Assembly (NCBI GenBank): GCA_963691905.1
Contig: OY829893.1
Location: 434,001-498,000, forward strand
Origin: QGON01 sp963691905
GTDB taxonomy: Bacteria > Pseudomonadota > Gammaproteobacteria > Chromatiales > Chromatiaceae
Length of the DNA: 64,000 bases
Direction: 5' to 3'
Below the pieces are notes generated by a model that saw only the letters and a list, made by a program, of their open reading frames with translations, was not told the origin of the DNA and searched no databases. The position numbers and the translations under genes were made by a program. Numbering within the stretch: the stretch's first letter is position 1; each line of letters opens with the position of its first letter. Positions 7,687 through 16,295 of the stretch are shown here, one piece after another.

Positions 7687-8043
7687 TCAGTGTCCGCCGG
7701 ATTGCCTGAAGTCGATCACTTTGGCAGAGCAAGCCCCCTCAGTCGTATCTGTCCAGGGTTTGTCCTTCAATCCACTGATTCTTGCGAGCAGACCAAACTC
7801 CCCATGAAGCTGCTCCCACATCATACGGGATATGTGCAGGCAGGCGCTCAACGGGGTACGGTTGCGACGCTCCTGGTCAATACGCCACTGCAGACAACGC
7901 AGTCGCTGCCGACGCTCCTCCGGGGCACTCTCGATGAATTCGTCAATCGCCTTCAGGCGCAGGCGTTCGAAATCCTCCGGACGCTCCTTGGCCACGGCAA
8001 GCATGGAATCAAAATCCATAGTGTCAAAATTATTCTTATTCAT
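7687..8043 (-). CDS. DUF3135 domain protein
   Basis: 118 residues, acidic and basic-mixed, helical, without signal or membrane segment; contains MDFDSMLAVAKERPEDFE, SAPEERRQRLRCLQWRID. Matches the gammaproteobacterial DUF3135 family, function unknown. The frame opens at 8085 but the ATG at 8043 gives the usual MNKNNFDTMDFD N-terminus. No partner gene suggests a role. Confidence 0.75.
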   Translation of the reverse strand: MNKNNFDTMDFDSMLAVAKERPEDFERLRLKAIDEFIESAPEERRQRLRCLQWRIDQERRNRTPLSACLHISRMMWEQLHGEFGLLARISGLKDKPWTDTTEGACSAKVIDFRQSGGH

Positions 8044-8181
8044 CCGAGTCGCACCTAAACGCCTGAGATGGTAAAAAACTACCACGGCTCCCTTACATTG
8101 TCGCAGAACCTGCTTCCCAGATTTAATGATAGCGCCATTTATACGAGGGAAACCTTATAAATATCATGGTGTTATCAAGCA

Positions 8182-8484
8182 TTATTCTTGAGCGTCAGGT
8201 TTCCGGCACGTAGACATGCCCCAGCCCTCGAAGGCCTCTCCGCTGTCACTCCAGCGGGCCTCTCCAATCAGATCCAGGCGGATCTTCACCCTCTTATCCG
8301 ACTCAGTGACACCCTGCAGATACTCGGCCCCCGCTTGAGTATAAACGTCGGTTGGGCGCACCTTGCCGTGCAACTCCAACCCAATTTCATCCCGCCAAAC
8401 CAGCTCAAGCCAGACCCTTTTGAGTACCGCATATTCAAACTGCTCATGCAGCAAACACGCTATCGGCACATAGTCGTTTTGCAT
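8182..8484 (-). CDS. Rof (YaeO)-like Rho-binding antiterminator
   Basis: 100 residues resembling Rof: NDYVPIAC near the N-terminus, conserved pattern of Leu/Asp in an SH3/Sm-like barrel, AEYLQGV and VKIRLDLIGEARW. Rof binds Rho and blocks its RNA loading. Start chosen at the ATG at 8484 because GGAGG lies 6 bases upstream; the longer frame would use a TTG. The C-terminus is about 15 residues longer than E. coli Rof. Adjacent hemW starts a separate frame on the same strand. Confidence 0.65.
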   Translation of the reverse strand: MQNDYVPIACLLHEQFEYAVLKRVWLELVWRDEIGLELHGKVRPTDVYTQAGAEYLQGVTESDKRVKIRLDLIGEARWSDSGEAFEGWGMSTCRKPDAQE

Positions 8485-8507
8485 CCTGCCCTCCAAACCT
8501 TTTGTCT

Positions 8508-9647
8508 TCAGGTGAAAAGCTGCAACAGATCGTTGAGGAAGCGCTGACCCAGTTCAGTTGGCCTGATGCGTCCTTCGCCTCTCTCCAGCAGACCCCGTGA
8601 TTCTGCTGTTTCGAGCGCGCGGTTCATGCGCGACAACTCCAGGCCCGTACGGGTTTCAAACATCGCGATCTCGATGCCTTCACACAGGCGCATCCCATTC
8701 ATCATGAACTCCAGCATCCGCTCTTCCGGCGCCAACATTTTCTCTCCCTGAGTAAACAAACCACCGGCACATCCCCGCAGATAATCGCCAGGACTCCGCA
8801 TTTTCCAGCAGCGCCTGATCCTGCCAGCCTTATCTGTCACCTTGGCGTGGGCACCGGCGCCTATTCCTAGGTAATCACCGAACGACCAGTAGTTGAGGTT
8901 GTGGCGACACGCTTCTCCCTGCCGGGCATAGGCGGAGATCTCATACTGATCATATCCGCCAGCCGCCAGCTGAGCCTGTCCCTGCTGCTGCATCTCCCAT
9001 ATCAGGTCGTCATCCGGCAGTTGCGGGGGGGCATGGTGAAAACGGGTGTTGGGCTCAAGGGTCAATTGATAGTAAGAGATGTGACCGGGATCGAGCTGTA
9101 GCGCCAACTCCACGTCCCGCCGGGCAGCCTCGGGTGACTGCCGCGGCAGGCCAAACATCAGATCCAAGTTAATGCGCTTGAACCCGGCTCTCTTTGCGGA
9201 CTCAACCGCCTTGGTCGCTTCGTCCGGGCCATGTATCCGTTCCAGGACACGCAGACTTTCAGCGCCAAAGCTCTGAACACCGATGGAGAGACGGTTAACG
9301 CCAGCCGCACGAAAACCGTCGTAATATTCTGCCTCCAGGGTTCCTGGGTTGGCCTCCAAGGTAACCTCCATGCCTTCCGGGCAATCGATTCGCTCCCGTA
9401 CGCCAGCCAACAACCGCTGAATCGCCGCTGGAGTGAAGAGGCTGGGCGTACCTCCACCGATGAAGATGCTCTGCAGCGGGCGGCCTTTAAGGTTGGCCGT
9501 GTCGACACTCAGATCCGCCAGCAGCGCCTCCACATAGACCGTCTCATCCAGGCTTTCACCCGCCGCATGTGAATTGAAATCGCAATAGGGGCACTTTCGC
9601 ACACACCAGGGGATGTGCACGTAGAGGGAGAGGGGTGGGGAGATCAT
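8508..9647 (-). CDS. hemW: HemW, radical SAM heme chaperone
   Basis: 379 residues: N-terminal radical SAM barrel with CVRKCPYC (CxxxCxxC, binding [4Fe-4S]/SAM), GGGTPSLF, and the HNLNYWSFGDYLGIGAGAH region (HemN/HemW HNxxYW motif), then a C-terminal HemN_C domain. It lacks the extra Cys typical of true coproporphyrinogen dehydrogenase HemN, so HemW, a heme chaperone for respiratory enzymes, is the better name. Start set at the ATG at 9647; upstream frame to 9716 enters a repeat. Confidence 0.9.
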   Translation of the reverse strand: MISPPLSLYVHIPWCVRKCPYCDFNSHAAGESLDETVYVEALLADLSVDTANLKGRPLQSIFIGGGTPSLFTPAAIQRLLAGVRERIDCPEGMEVTLEANPGTLEAEYYDGFRAAGVNRLSIGVQSFGAESLRVLERIHGPDEATKAVESAKRAGFKRINLDLMFGLPRQSPEAARRDVELALQLDPGHISYYQLTLEPNTRFHHAPPQLPDDDLIWEMQQQGQAQLAAGGYDQYEISAYARQGEACRHNLNYWSFGDYLGIGAGAHAKVTDKAGRIRRCWKMRSPGDYLRGCAGGLFTQGEKMLAPEERMLEFMMNGMRLCEGIEIAMFETRTGLELSRMNRALETAESRGLLERGEGRIRPTELGQRFLNDLLQLFT

Positions 9648-9669
9648 CTGTTGCTGAGTGTCCAAAAAA

Positions 9670-9722
9670 CGTAGGGTTTGCCGTGCGCGCCAGCAATCAT
9701 GGTGCGCACGGCACACCCTACG
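9670..9722. repeat. Inverted repeat of the GGTGCGCA(C/T)GGCACACCCTACG family
   Basis: Arms 9670-9691 and 9701-9722 are reverse complements at 20 of 22 positions with a 9-base loop. The right arm matches 57388-57409 at 21 of 22 bases. It lies between hemW and the TRAP binding protein gene. The palindromic form suggests a small non-autonomous, MITE- or REP-like element. Confidence 0.8.
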
Positions 9723-9735
9723 GCCGAGATGCTAA

Positions 9736-10824
9736 TCAGCCCCGGTCGCGGGCGTCGAGATAGGCCATGTCGGAGAGCGCACCCCATTCACGGGATCCCT
9801 GCAGAAAAGCGCTGTAGGAATCGTAGACCCGCTTGGTGAAATCATCCTTGCCGGCCAGTTCCTGCACCACCTCTTCCGAGTATTTACGCAGGGTCGCTAT
9901 AACGTCCTTCGGATAGCTGCGGATATCGACCTTATGTTTCTCCACCAGGGTCTTGAGTGCCGCCGGATTACGCGCGGTGTACTCCGCCAGCATATCCTGA
10001 TTCACCACCTTGCAGGCGTTGAGCACGATGGACTGCAGATCTTTGGGCAGCACATCGAAGGCCTTCTGGTTGATGACTGCCTCCAGCGTGGTGCCGGGCT
10101 CATGGAAACCGGGATAGTAGTAGTATTTGGCCGCTTTGAAGAGGCCGAAGGCGAGGTCGTTGTAAGGATTCACCCACTCAGTGGCATCAATGGCGCCGGA
10201 TTGGAGTGAGGTGAACAGCTCGCCACCGGGCAGATTGACCGGTGTGCCGCCCGCCCGCTTCAACACTTCGCCGCCCAGGCCGGGGATGCGCATCTTCAAC
10301 CCCTTGAGATCATCCACGCTGTTGATCTCCTTGTTGAACCAGCCACCCATCTGCACGCCGGTATTCCCAGCCGGTGCGGGGATCATGCCAAACTTTTTAT
10401 AGAGTTCGCGCCACAGCTTGAGACCGCCACCGTAGTACAACCAGCCATTCATCTCCTGGGCCGTCATGCCGAAGGGCACCGTGGAGAAGAACTGCGCCGC
10501 CTCGCTCTTACCCTTCCAATAGTAGGCCGCGCCATGACCCATCTCGGCAGTGCCGCGGGAGACTGCGTCGAATACCTCAAACGCCGGCACCAGCTCTTTT
10601 GCGCCATAGACCTTTACCTTGATGCGCCCACCGCTCATCTCGGTGATCAGTTGGGCCAGCTTGTTCGCCCCGGTGCCGAGGCCGGGAAAGTTCTTCGGCC
10701 AGGTGGTCACCATCTTCCATTTGAATTGCGCTTTTGCCTGCACCACCGGCGAAACGGCAAGGGCCGCGCCTGCCACCAAAGAGCCGGCGCCCACTTTTTT
10801 TATAAATTCACGGCGTTTCATCAA
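9736..10824 (-). CDS. TRAP transporter solute-binding protein (DctP family), Tat-exported
   Basis: 362 residues with a twin-arginine type N-terminus (MMKRREFIKKVGAGSLVAG, hydrophobic to about 28), then the DctP-type fold: FKWKMVTTWPKNFPGLGTGA, AFEVFDAVSRGTAEMGHG, GVQMGGWFNKEI. The closest functional comparison by look is the TakP/monocarboxylate 2-oxoacid group, but ligand cannot be read from sequence. No DctQ or DctM membrane gene is near, so it is an orphan receptor or its permease is elsewhere. Confidence 0.88.
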   Translation of the reverse strand: MMKRREFIKKVGAGSLVAGAALAVSPVVQAKAQFKWKMVTTWPKNFPGLGTGANKLAQLITEMSGGRIKVKVYGAKELVPAFEVFDAVSRGTAEMGHGAAYYWKGKSEAAQFFSTVPFGMTAQEMNGWLYYGGGLKLWRELYKKFGMIPAPAGNTGVQMGGWFNKEINSVDDLKGLKMRIPGLGGEVLKRAGGTPVNLPGGELFTSLQSGAIDATEWVNPYNDLAFGLFKAAKYYYYPGFHEPGTTLEAVINQKAFDVLPKDLQSIVLNACKVVNQDMLAEYTARNPAALKTLVEKHKVDIRSYPKDVIATLRKYSEEVVQELAGKDDFTKRVYDSYSAFLQGSREWGALSDMAYLDARDRG

Positions 10825-10867
10825 CTTCTCCAGGTTCTGCCCATTCGGCGGGCTGTTTCACTCAGTT

Positions 10868-13030
10868 TCAACAAGGCGAAAGGTTCGCATAGGCGACCAC
10901 CAACCACTTGCTGCCCTCGGTTTCAAAATTGACCTGCACCCTGGCGCTACGCCCCTGACCCTCGGCATTCAGGACGACACCTTCACCAAACTTGGGGTGA
11001 ATGACCCGTTGACCCAGACTGAAACCCACCGACTCATCGGTGTAGGCGTGAGCCGGTTTGCTGTAGAGGGGCTGGGTGACCTGAGGCCCGGAGCGGATCT
11101 CACGCATCAATGACGAGGGAATCTCCCGCAGGAAGCGGGAGGGCCGGGGATAGTTCTCCTGCCCGTGCAGACGGCGACTTTCGGCATGGCTCATATAGAG
11201 CGTCTGCATGGCACGGGTCACCCCCACATAACAGAGCCTCCGCTCCTCCTCCAGGCGCTCCGGGTCATCCGCCGACATACTGTGGGGAAAGAGCCCCTCT
11301 TCGACACCCACCAAGAAGACCAGGGGGAACTCCAGCCCTTTGGCGGAGTGCAGGGTCATCAGCTGCACGCAGTCTTCGAAGGGATCGCCCTGGGCCTCGC
11401 CGGCCTCCAACGCCGCGTGGGAGAGAAAGGCGGATAGCTCGCCCATCTCCTCGTCCGCATGGGCCTCATAACCGAACTGGCGGGTGGCATTGACCAGCTC
11501 CTCCAGATTCTCCTTGCGATCCTGCCCCTTGCCGTCCCGGCTCTTCTCGAAGTGTTCCGGCAGACGGCTGGCGGCCAACACCTGCTCGACTTTTTCCGGC
11601 AGACCCAGTGTCCCGGTGTCCAGCCGCAGCTCCTCGACCAGATCGAGAAATCCCTGCAGTGAGTTGGCTGCCCGGCGGGGCATGGCGCCCCCCTTGAGCA
11701 GCTCCGCAGTCGCCACCCAGAGAGAGACGTTGAAATCCCTGGCGTGCGCCCGCACCGCATCGACGGTCTTGGGTCCGATCCCCCGTGGCGGCATGTTCAC
11801 AGCACGCTCAAAGGCGGCATCGTCATCCGGGTTGTTGAGCAGACGCAGATAGGCCATGGCGTCCCTGATCTCTGCGCGCTCGAAGAAACGCAGCCCACCA
11901 TAGACCCGGTAGGGGATCGCCGACTGGATCAGCGCCTCTTCAAAGATCCGCGACTGGGCAGAGGTACGGTAGAGAATCGCCGATTCACTACGACTGTTAC
12001 CATCGGAGATGAACTGGCGGATACGCTCGATGACAAACCGCGCCTCATCCACCTCGTTGAAGGCAGAGTAGAGGTTGATCGGGTCACCCTCGCCGTCGGC
12101 GGTCCAGAGCTGCTTGCCCAAACGCGAGGGGTTGTTGCCGATCAGTGCATTGGCCGCGCTGAGGATATTGCCGGTAGAGCGGTAGTTCTGCTCCAGTTTG
12201 AACATACGGCTATTGGAGCAGTTTTGCTCAAAGTTGCGGATATTCTCCACCTGCGCGCCACGCCAGCCGTAGATCGACTGGTCATCATCGCCCACCACGA
12301 AAAGGTTGTCCTGACCCTTGGTCAACAGCCTCAGCCAAGCGTACTGGATTGCATTGGTGTCCTGAAACTCATCCACCAGCACGTGACGGAAACGCGCCTG
12401 GTAGTGTTGCAGGATGTCGGCCCTGTCGCGCCACAACTCATGGGCACGCAGTAGCAGTTCGGCAAAATCCACCACACCGCCACGCTCACAGGCCGCCTGG
12501 TATTCGGTATAGATGCGGATCATCTGGTGCTGGTAGGGATCACCACCGTCATCCAGATGTTGGGCACGCAGACCTTCGTCCTTCTTGCCGTTGATATACC
12601 ACTGAACCTGCCGGGGTGGCCATTTGGCATCATCCAGGTCGAGGCTTTTAAGGATCCGCTTGATCATGCGGAACTGGTCGTCGGAGTCGAGGATCTGGAA
12701 ACTCTGAGGCAGTCCCGCCTCCTTCCAGTGGGCTCGCAGCAGGCGATGCGCCAGTCCATGAAAGGTGCCGACCCACATGCCGCCGATGGGCTGACCCAAC
12801 AGCTCCTCGATGCGCCCGCGCATCTCCTTGGCCGCCTTGTTGGTAAATGTCACCGCCAGCACCGACCAGGGCGTAGCCTCCTCAACTGTCAACAGCCAGG
12901 CGATACGGTGCACCAGGACACGGGTCTTGCCGCTACCGGCGCCCGCGAGCACCAGGGTATTGCCTACCGAGGCGCTGACCGCGTCACGCTGGGCTTCATT
13001 CAGCGGATCGAGAATAGGGGAGACATCCAT
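10868..13030 (-). CDS. uvrD: DNA helicase II, UvrD
   Basis: 720-residue SF1A 3'-5' helicase acting in nucleotide excision and mismatch repair. Motif I is AGAGSGKT (about 31-38), motif Ia FTNKAAKEMRGRI, motif II VDEFQDTN, motif III GDDDQSIYGWRGA, motif IV EQNYRS, motif V TLHSAKGLEF, motif VI VGVTRAM. The C-terminal GQRVIHPKFGEGVV Tudor-like segment, which binds RNA polymerase in UvrD, supports UvrD over Rep. Length equals E. coli UvrD. Confidence 0.95.
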   Translation of the reverse strand: MDVSPILDPLNEAQRDAVSASVGNTLVLAGAGSGKTRVLVHRIAWLLTVEEATPWSVLAVTFTNKAAKEMRGRIEELLGQPIGGMWVGTFHGLAHRLLRAHWKEAGLPQSFQILDSDDQFRMIKRILKSLDLDDAKWPPRQVQWYINGKKDEGLRAQHLDDGGDPYQHQMIRIYTEYQAACERGGVVDFAELLLRAHELWRDRADILQHYQARFRHVLVDEFQDTNAIQYAWLRLLTKGQDNLFVVGDDDQSIYGWRGAQVENIRNFEQNCSNSRMFKLEQNYRSTGNILSAANALIGNNPSRLGKQLWTADGEGDPINLYSAFNEVDEARFVIERIRQFISDGNSRSESAILYRTSAQSRIFEEALIQSAIPYRVYGGLRFFERAEIRDAMAYLRLLNNPDDDAAFERAVNMPPRGIGPKTVDAVRAHARDFNVSLWVATAELLKGGAMPRRAANSLQGFLDLVEELRLDTGTLGLPEKVEQVLAASRLPEHFEKSRDGKGQDRKENLEELVNATRQFGYEAHADEEMGELSAFLSHAALEAGEAQGDPFEDCVQLMTLHSAKGLEFPLVFLVGVEEGLFPHSMSADDPERLEEERRLCYVGVTRAMQTLYMSHAESRRLHGQENYPRPSRFLREIPSSLMREIRSGPQVTQPLYSKPAHAYTDESVGFSLGQRVIHPKFGEGVVLNAEGQGRSARVQVNFETEGSKWLVVAYANLSPC

Positions 13031-13072
13031 GCGCCTATCTTAATCAATTATTGGCTTCGGAGCATCCGCCAA

Positions 13073-13180
13073 GAAACCCCATTTCACCACGAAGAACACG
13101 AAGGCACGAAGTCAACAAATTGATTGGCAATAATCCTTCTTCGAGCACTTTGTGTCCTTCGTGGTGAGTTATGGGTTTCC
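13073..13180. repeat. Inverted repeat of the CACCACGAAG-ACAC-AAG family
   Basis: Left arm GAAACCCCAT..TCACCACGAAGAACACGAAGG and right arm ending CCTTCGTGGTGAGTTATGGGTTTCC pair over about 30 bases. The TTCACCACGAAG core is a motif seen as interspersed repeats in many bacteria. It sits between the divergent uvrD and glk genes, so it occupies their shared promoter region. Confidence 0.8.
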
Positions 13181-13234
13181 GAATAGAGACTAGGCTAGAA
13201 TGGTCTTACCTCCTTAGAGACAAGGCACATCGGA

Positions 13235-14215
13235 ATGGAAGTTTTGGCAGGCGACATCGGCGGCACCAACACGCGTCTGGCGTTATACAGAATTGAACAG
13301 AACAGGCCGGGAGAGGCGCTGCTGGAATCCACCTATCCCAGCCGGAACTTCGACTCACTGGAGGCGATCCTCGACGATTTCAGCGAGCATTTCTCCTGGC
13401 GCATTCAACGGGCCTGTTTCGGCATCGCCGGTCCAGTAGTCAACCAGAGCTGCGAGACCACCAATCTCCCTTGGAAGATCACCGCCCGCACAATCACCAA
13501 CCGTTTCGGCTTCGACGACACCTGGCTGATCAATGACCTGGAGGCCAACGCCTGGGGCATAAGCGCGCTCTCCCCCAAAGACTTCCACCTGCTCAATCCC
13601 GGCAGGGCCGACCTGCCGGGGAACGCTTCCATCATCTCTGCCGGCACCGGACTGGGAGAGGCGGGACTCTACTGGGACGGCAGCGTCCATCGGCCCTTCT
13701 CATCAGAGGGCGGTCACACAGATTTCAGTCCCAGCAACGAACTGGAGTTCGCCCTCTACCAAACCCTGGCGGAGAAGTATGGTCATGTCAGTTGGGAACG
13801 GTTGGTCTCTGGCCCAGGGCTGGAGGCCATCCACAGCTTTCTGAGCACCTACCGCCGCACCCCCGTTCCCGGCTGGCTGAAACAGGAGATGAACAAACTC
13901 GGCGGCGCCCCGGCCATCTCCAACGCTGCCATGTCGAGAAAAGACCCGATCTGTGACGAGGCACTGAATCTTTTTATCCACCTCTACGGACGCGAGGCGG
14001 GCAATCACGCCCTAAAGGTATTGGCGTCAGGGGGCGTCTACCTTGGCGGGGGCATCGCACCGAGGATTCTGCAACGTCTCAAGCAACCTATCTTCCTCAA
14101 GGCCTTTTTCGACAAAGGCCGCATGCGCCATCTGATGGAGGCGATACCGGTAAAGGTAATCCTCAACGACCAGGCGGCCCTGCTGGGGGCGGCGCACTAT
14201 GCTGCAATTCAGTAA
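13235..14215 (+). CDS. glk: Glucokinase
   Basis: 326 residues, ROK-unrelated Glk family (E. coli Glk type): phosphate-1 loop GDIGGTNTRLALY at the N-terminus, catalytic ND in WLINDLEANAWG, SAGTGLGEAGLY, and EGGHTDFSP. ATP-dependent phosphorylation of glucose in the cytoplasm. Divergent from uvrD; monocistronic. Length matches the family. Confidence 0.93.
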   Translation: MEVLAGDIGGTNTRLALYRIEQNRPGEALLESTYPSRNFDSLEAILDDFSEHFSWRIQRACFGIAGPVVNQSCETTNLPWKITARTITNRFGFDDTWLINDLEANAWGISALSPKDFHLLNPGRADLPGNASIISAGTGLGEAGLYWDGSVHRPFSSEGGHTDFSPSNELEFALYQTLAEKYGHVSWERLVSGPGLEAIHSFLSTYRRTPVPGWLKQEMNKLGGAPAISNAAMSRKDPICDEALNLFIHLYGREAGNHALKVLASGGVYLGGGIAPRILQRLKQPIFLKAFFDKGRMRHLMEAIPVKVILNDQAALLGAAHYAAIQ

Positions 14216-14378
14216 GCGGATACTTAGCCGTGGAGTTTATGCTTACAAAAACCCTCTGTTTTTCGACTTGTTAAACCATTGTTATCAAATCGTGATGGTT
14301 TCTCTGAACATACCCACTATTCTTTGTTCTAACCAGGGGGATCGATCCCACCTCATTCAGCGCAGAGATTAGGAAACC

Positions 14379-14975
14379 ATGAACAGACACATATCCAGCA
14401 TCGCAATGCTCACGCTACTTTTATCCCCACCGCTTCAAGCCCAGAACACCCAATATGAGACAGCGATCCTCGCCGGCGGTTGTTTTTGGTGCGTCGAATC
14501 CGACTACGAAAAACTGGACGGAGTGGTGGATGCAATCTCCGGCTACACAGACGGGCATCTGGATATGCCTTCCTACGAAGAAGTCTCAATGGGCGGCACA
14601 GGTCACATCGAGGCGGTTGAGGTAATCTATGACCCCAAGCGGGTGAGCTATGACGAAATCCTCGATTTCTTCTGGCGCCATATCGACCCCACCCGCGACG
14701 ATGGCCAGTTCTGCGATCGCGGCCCACAGTACCGGCCGGTTATTTTTTACCGGGGATCAAAACAAAAGACAGCGGCATATCAGTCACTATCCAAGGTCAG
14801 ACAGAACAAGCCTTTTGAAGAGCAGATCAAAGTCGAATTGAAGCCTGTTGCGACTTTCTATCCCGCCGAGGAATACCACCAGGACTACTACCTCAAGAAC
14901 CCTGTGCGCTATAAGTACTATCGCTATGCCTGCCGGCGGGATCAGCGGGTGGAATCACTTTGGGGAAGTCATTGA
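14379..14975 (+). CDS. msrA: Peptide methionine sulfoxide reductase MsrA, exported form
   Basis: 198 residues. N-terminal signal peptide (about 1-22, ending LQAQ) directs it out of the cytoplasm. Catalytic motif GGCFWCVESDYEKL with nucleophile Cys in GCFWC, then GYTDGHLDMPSYEEV, HIDPTRDDGQFCDRGPQYRP. Repairs Met-S-sulfoxide in proteins. A GGAGGG-like ribosome site is not obvious, but the ATG gives a clean signal peptide. Terminator directly downstream. Confidence 0.93.
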   Translation: MNRHISSIAMLTLLLSPPLQAQNTQYETAILAGGCFWCVESDYEKLDGVVDAISGYTDGHLDMPSYEEVSMGGTGHIEAVEVIYDPKRVSYDEILDFFWRHIDPTRDDGQFCDRGPQYRPVIFYRGSKQKTAAYQSLSKVRQNKPFEEQIKVELKPVATFYPAEEYHQDYYLKNPVRYKYYRYACRRDQRVESLWGSH

Positions 14976-14984
14976 CGATAATAC

Positions 14985-15018
14985 AGCGGGCGCCATGAAG
15001 GGCGCCCGCTTGGTTTTT
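14985..15018 (+). terminator. Intrinsic terminator of msrA
   Basis: AGCGGGCGCC, loop ATGAAG, GGCGCCCGCT followed by TGGTTTTT. Perfect 10-base stem and T-tract on the plus strand, placed between convergent msrA and the aldolase-like gene. Confidence 0.88.
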
Positions 15019-15019
15019 C

Positions 15020-15985
15020 TCAATCCCCACCCTCCAGGCGCAGGGACTCAAGGTAGAAATCGTAGCACTTGTCCTTCAATTCCGGGTTGCCGCGTACCTT
15101 CATACCATCACGGGGGTGCTGGTTAAGGTGGCCGCTGATGCCGTAAATGTCGTTGAAGCCCCATTCGATCTGTTCGCGCAGGGGGACGAAATCCTCCTGA
15201 ATCACCTTGTAGATGGGACGCACGTGGAATTTCGGGTTCTTGAGGAAGTTCAACAGTAACTCGAGGTTACAGTTACCGGCACCACGACCAATGCCGTTGA
15301 TGGTGGCGTCCAGCAGATTGACCCCGTCGATGATCGCCTGCTGGGTATTGGAAAAGGCCAGCTGCTGGTTGTTGTGGGCATGAAAACCCAGCTCCTTGCT
15401 CGGCGCGTATTTCTGGTACAGCTTGAGATAATAGGTCACCTGCTCGGAATAGAAGGCGCCAAAGCTATCCACCAGGTAGAGGTAGTCCAGCTCAGTGGTC
15501 TGATCGACCTCCTGTAACCCCTCCACCAGTTCGGTTTCGATGGCGGCGGATGCGGCCATGATGTTCATGGTGGTGAGATACCCCAAGTCTTTGCAGCGTT
15601 TCACCAACTCCAGGCCTGCATCTATCTGGTGCACATAACAGGCGATGCGGACCATGTCGATGGGGCTTTGGTCCCGGGGTTGCAGTTTGTGGATATCCAC
15701 CCGGCCCACGTCGTACATAACCGCCACCAGGGGCGGATTTTCGCACTCGTGGGAATCGATAACACGCCGCAGGTCGTCATCGTCGCAGAAGTTCCAGGCA
15801 CCGTATTTGTCCCGGGTGTACTCGTCGCTCTCGGTCAGTTTCTTGCCCAACTCCACGATATCGACTCCGGCATCGCAGGTCGCCCGCCATACCGCCTTCA
15901 CGAAATCCAGCGAGAACTGGTAATTGTTGATCAGGCCCCCGTCCCGAATAGTGCAATCCAGGACCTTCAGCTCTTTACGAAACAT
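15020..15985 (-). CDS. DRE-TIM metallolyase / 4-hydroxy-2-oxovalerate aldolase-like protein
   Basis: 321 residues, HMGL-like TIM barrel: LDCTIRDGGLINNY (metal and base motif, in place of the DxTLRD(E/G) of the family), VDIVELGKK, LVDSFGAFYSEQV, and metal-binding HAHNNQQLAFSN followed by DATINGIGRGAGN. This is the stand-alone 'aldolase catalytic domain' group; there is no adjacent acetaldehyde dehydrogenase or meta-cleavage gene, so the substrate is unknown. The gene faces msrA and is followed upstream by a 310-base gap. Confidence 0.75.
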   Translation of the reverse strand: MFRKELKVLDCTIRDGGLINNYQFSLDFVKAVWRATCDAGVDIVELGKKLTESDEYTRDKYGAWNFCDDDDLRRVIDSHECENPPLVAVMYDVGRVDIHKLQPRDQSPIDMVRIACYVHQIDAGLELVKRCKDLGYLTTMNIMAASAAIETELVEGLQEVDQTTELDYLYLVDSFGAFYSEQVTYYLKLYQKYAPSKELGFHAHNNQQLAFSNTQQAIIDGVNLLDATINGIGRGAGNCNLELLLNFLKNPKFHVRPIYKVIQEDFVPLREQIEWGFNDIYGISGHLNQHPRDGMKVRGNPELKDKCYDFYLESLRLEGGD

Positions 15986-16295
15986 CTTGCAGACTCCAGG
16001 TTGAAATAGTCGTTACGCCGACCGTGCAGCACAGCGGTGAGTGGCAACTGTGAAGTATCCTCCACTTCACCACCCAATGCCAAACCCAAACGAAGAGAAT
16101 GCTCAACAGCCTCTAACAGCCGTTGTACGTCCCTTATCTTTTCTTATTTCCCACCTGAAGTTCATTAGTCGATGCTGCAATGACTGGTGTCAATAAAACC
16201 TTTCGAATCCGAAACTAAAATTATAGTGCAGGAAGGGATTTCCGCAGCATTTTCGTAAGGAGGATAGTTCATCTGTCAAATGTGGGGGGTGTGTG
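15986..16295. other. Intergenic gap, divergent promoter space
   Basis: About 310 bases between the divergent aldolase-like gene and the secreted-protein gene. No open frame of note, no RNA gene recognised. A perfect AGGAGG at 16258-16263 is 33 bases before the ATG at 16296, too far to serve it, and no start codon is well spaced after it. Confidence 0.5.
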
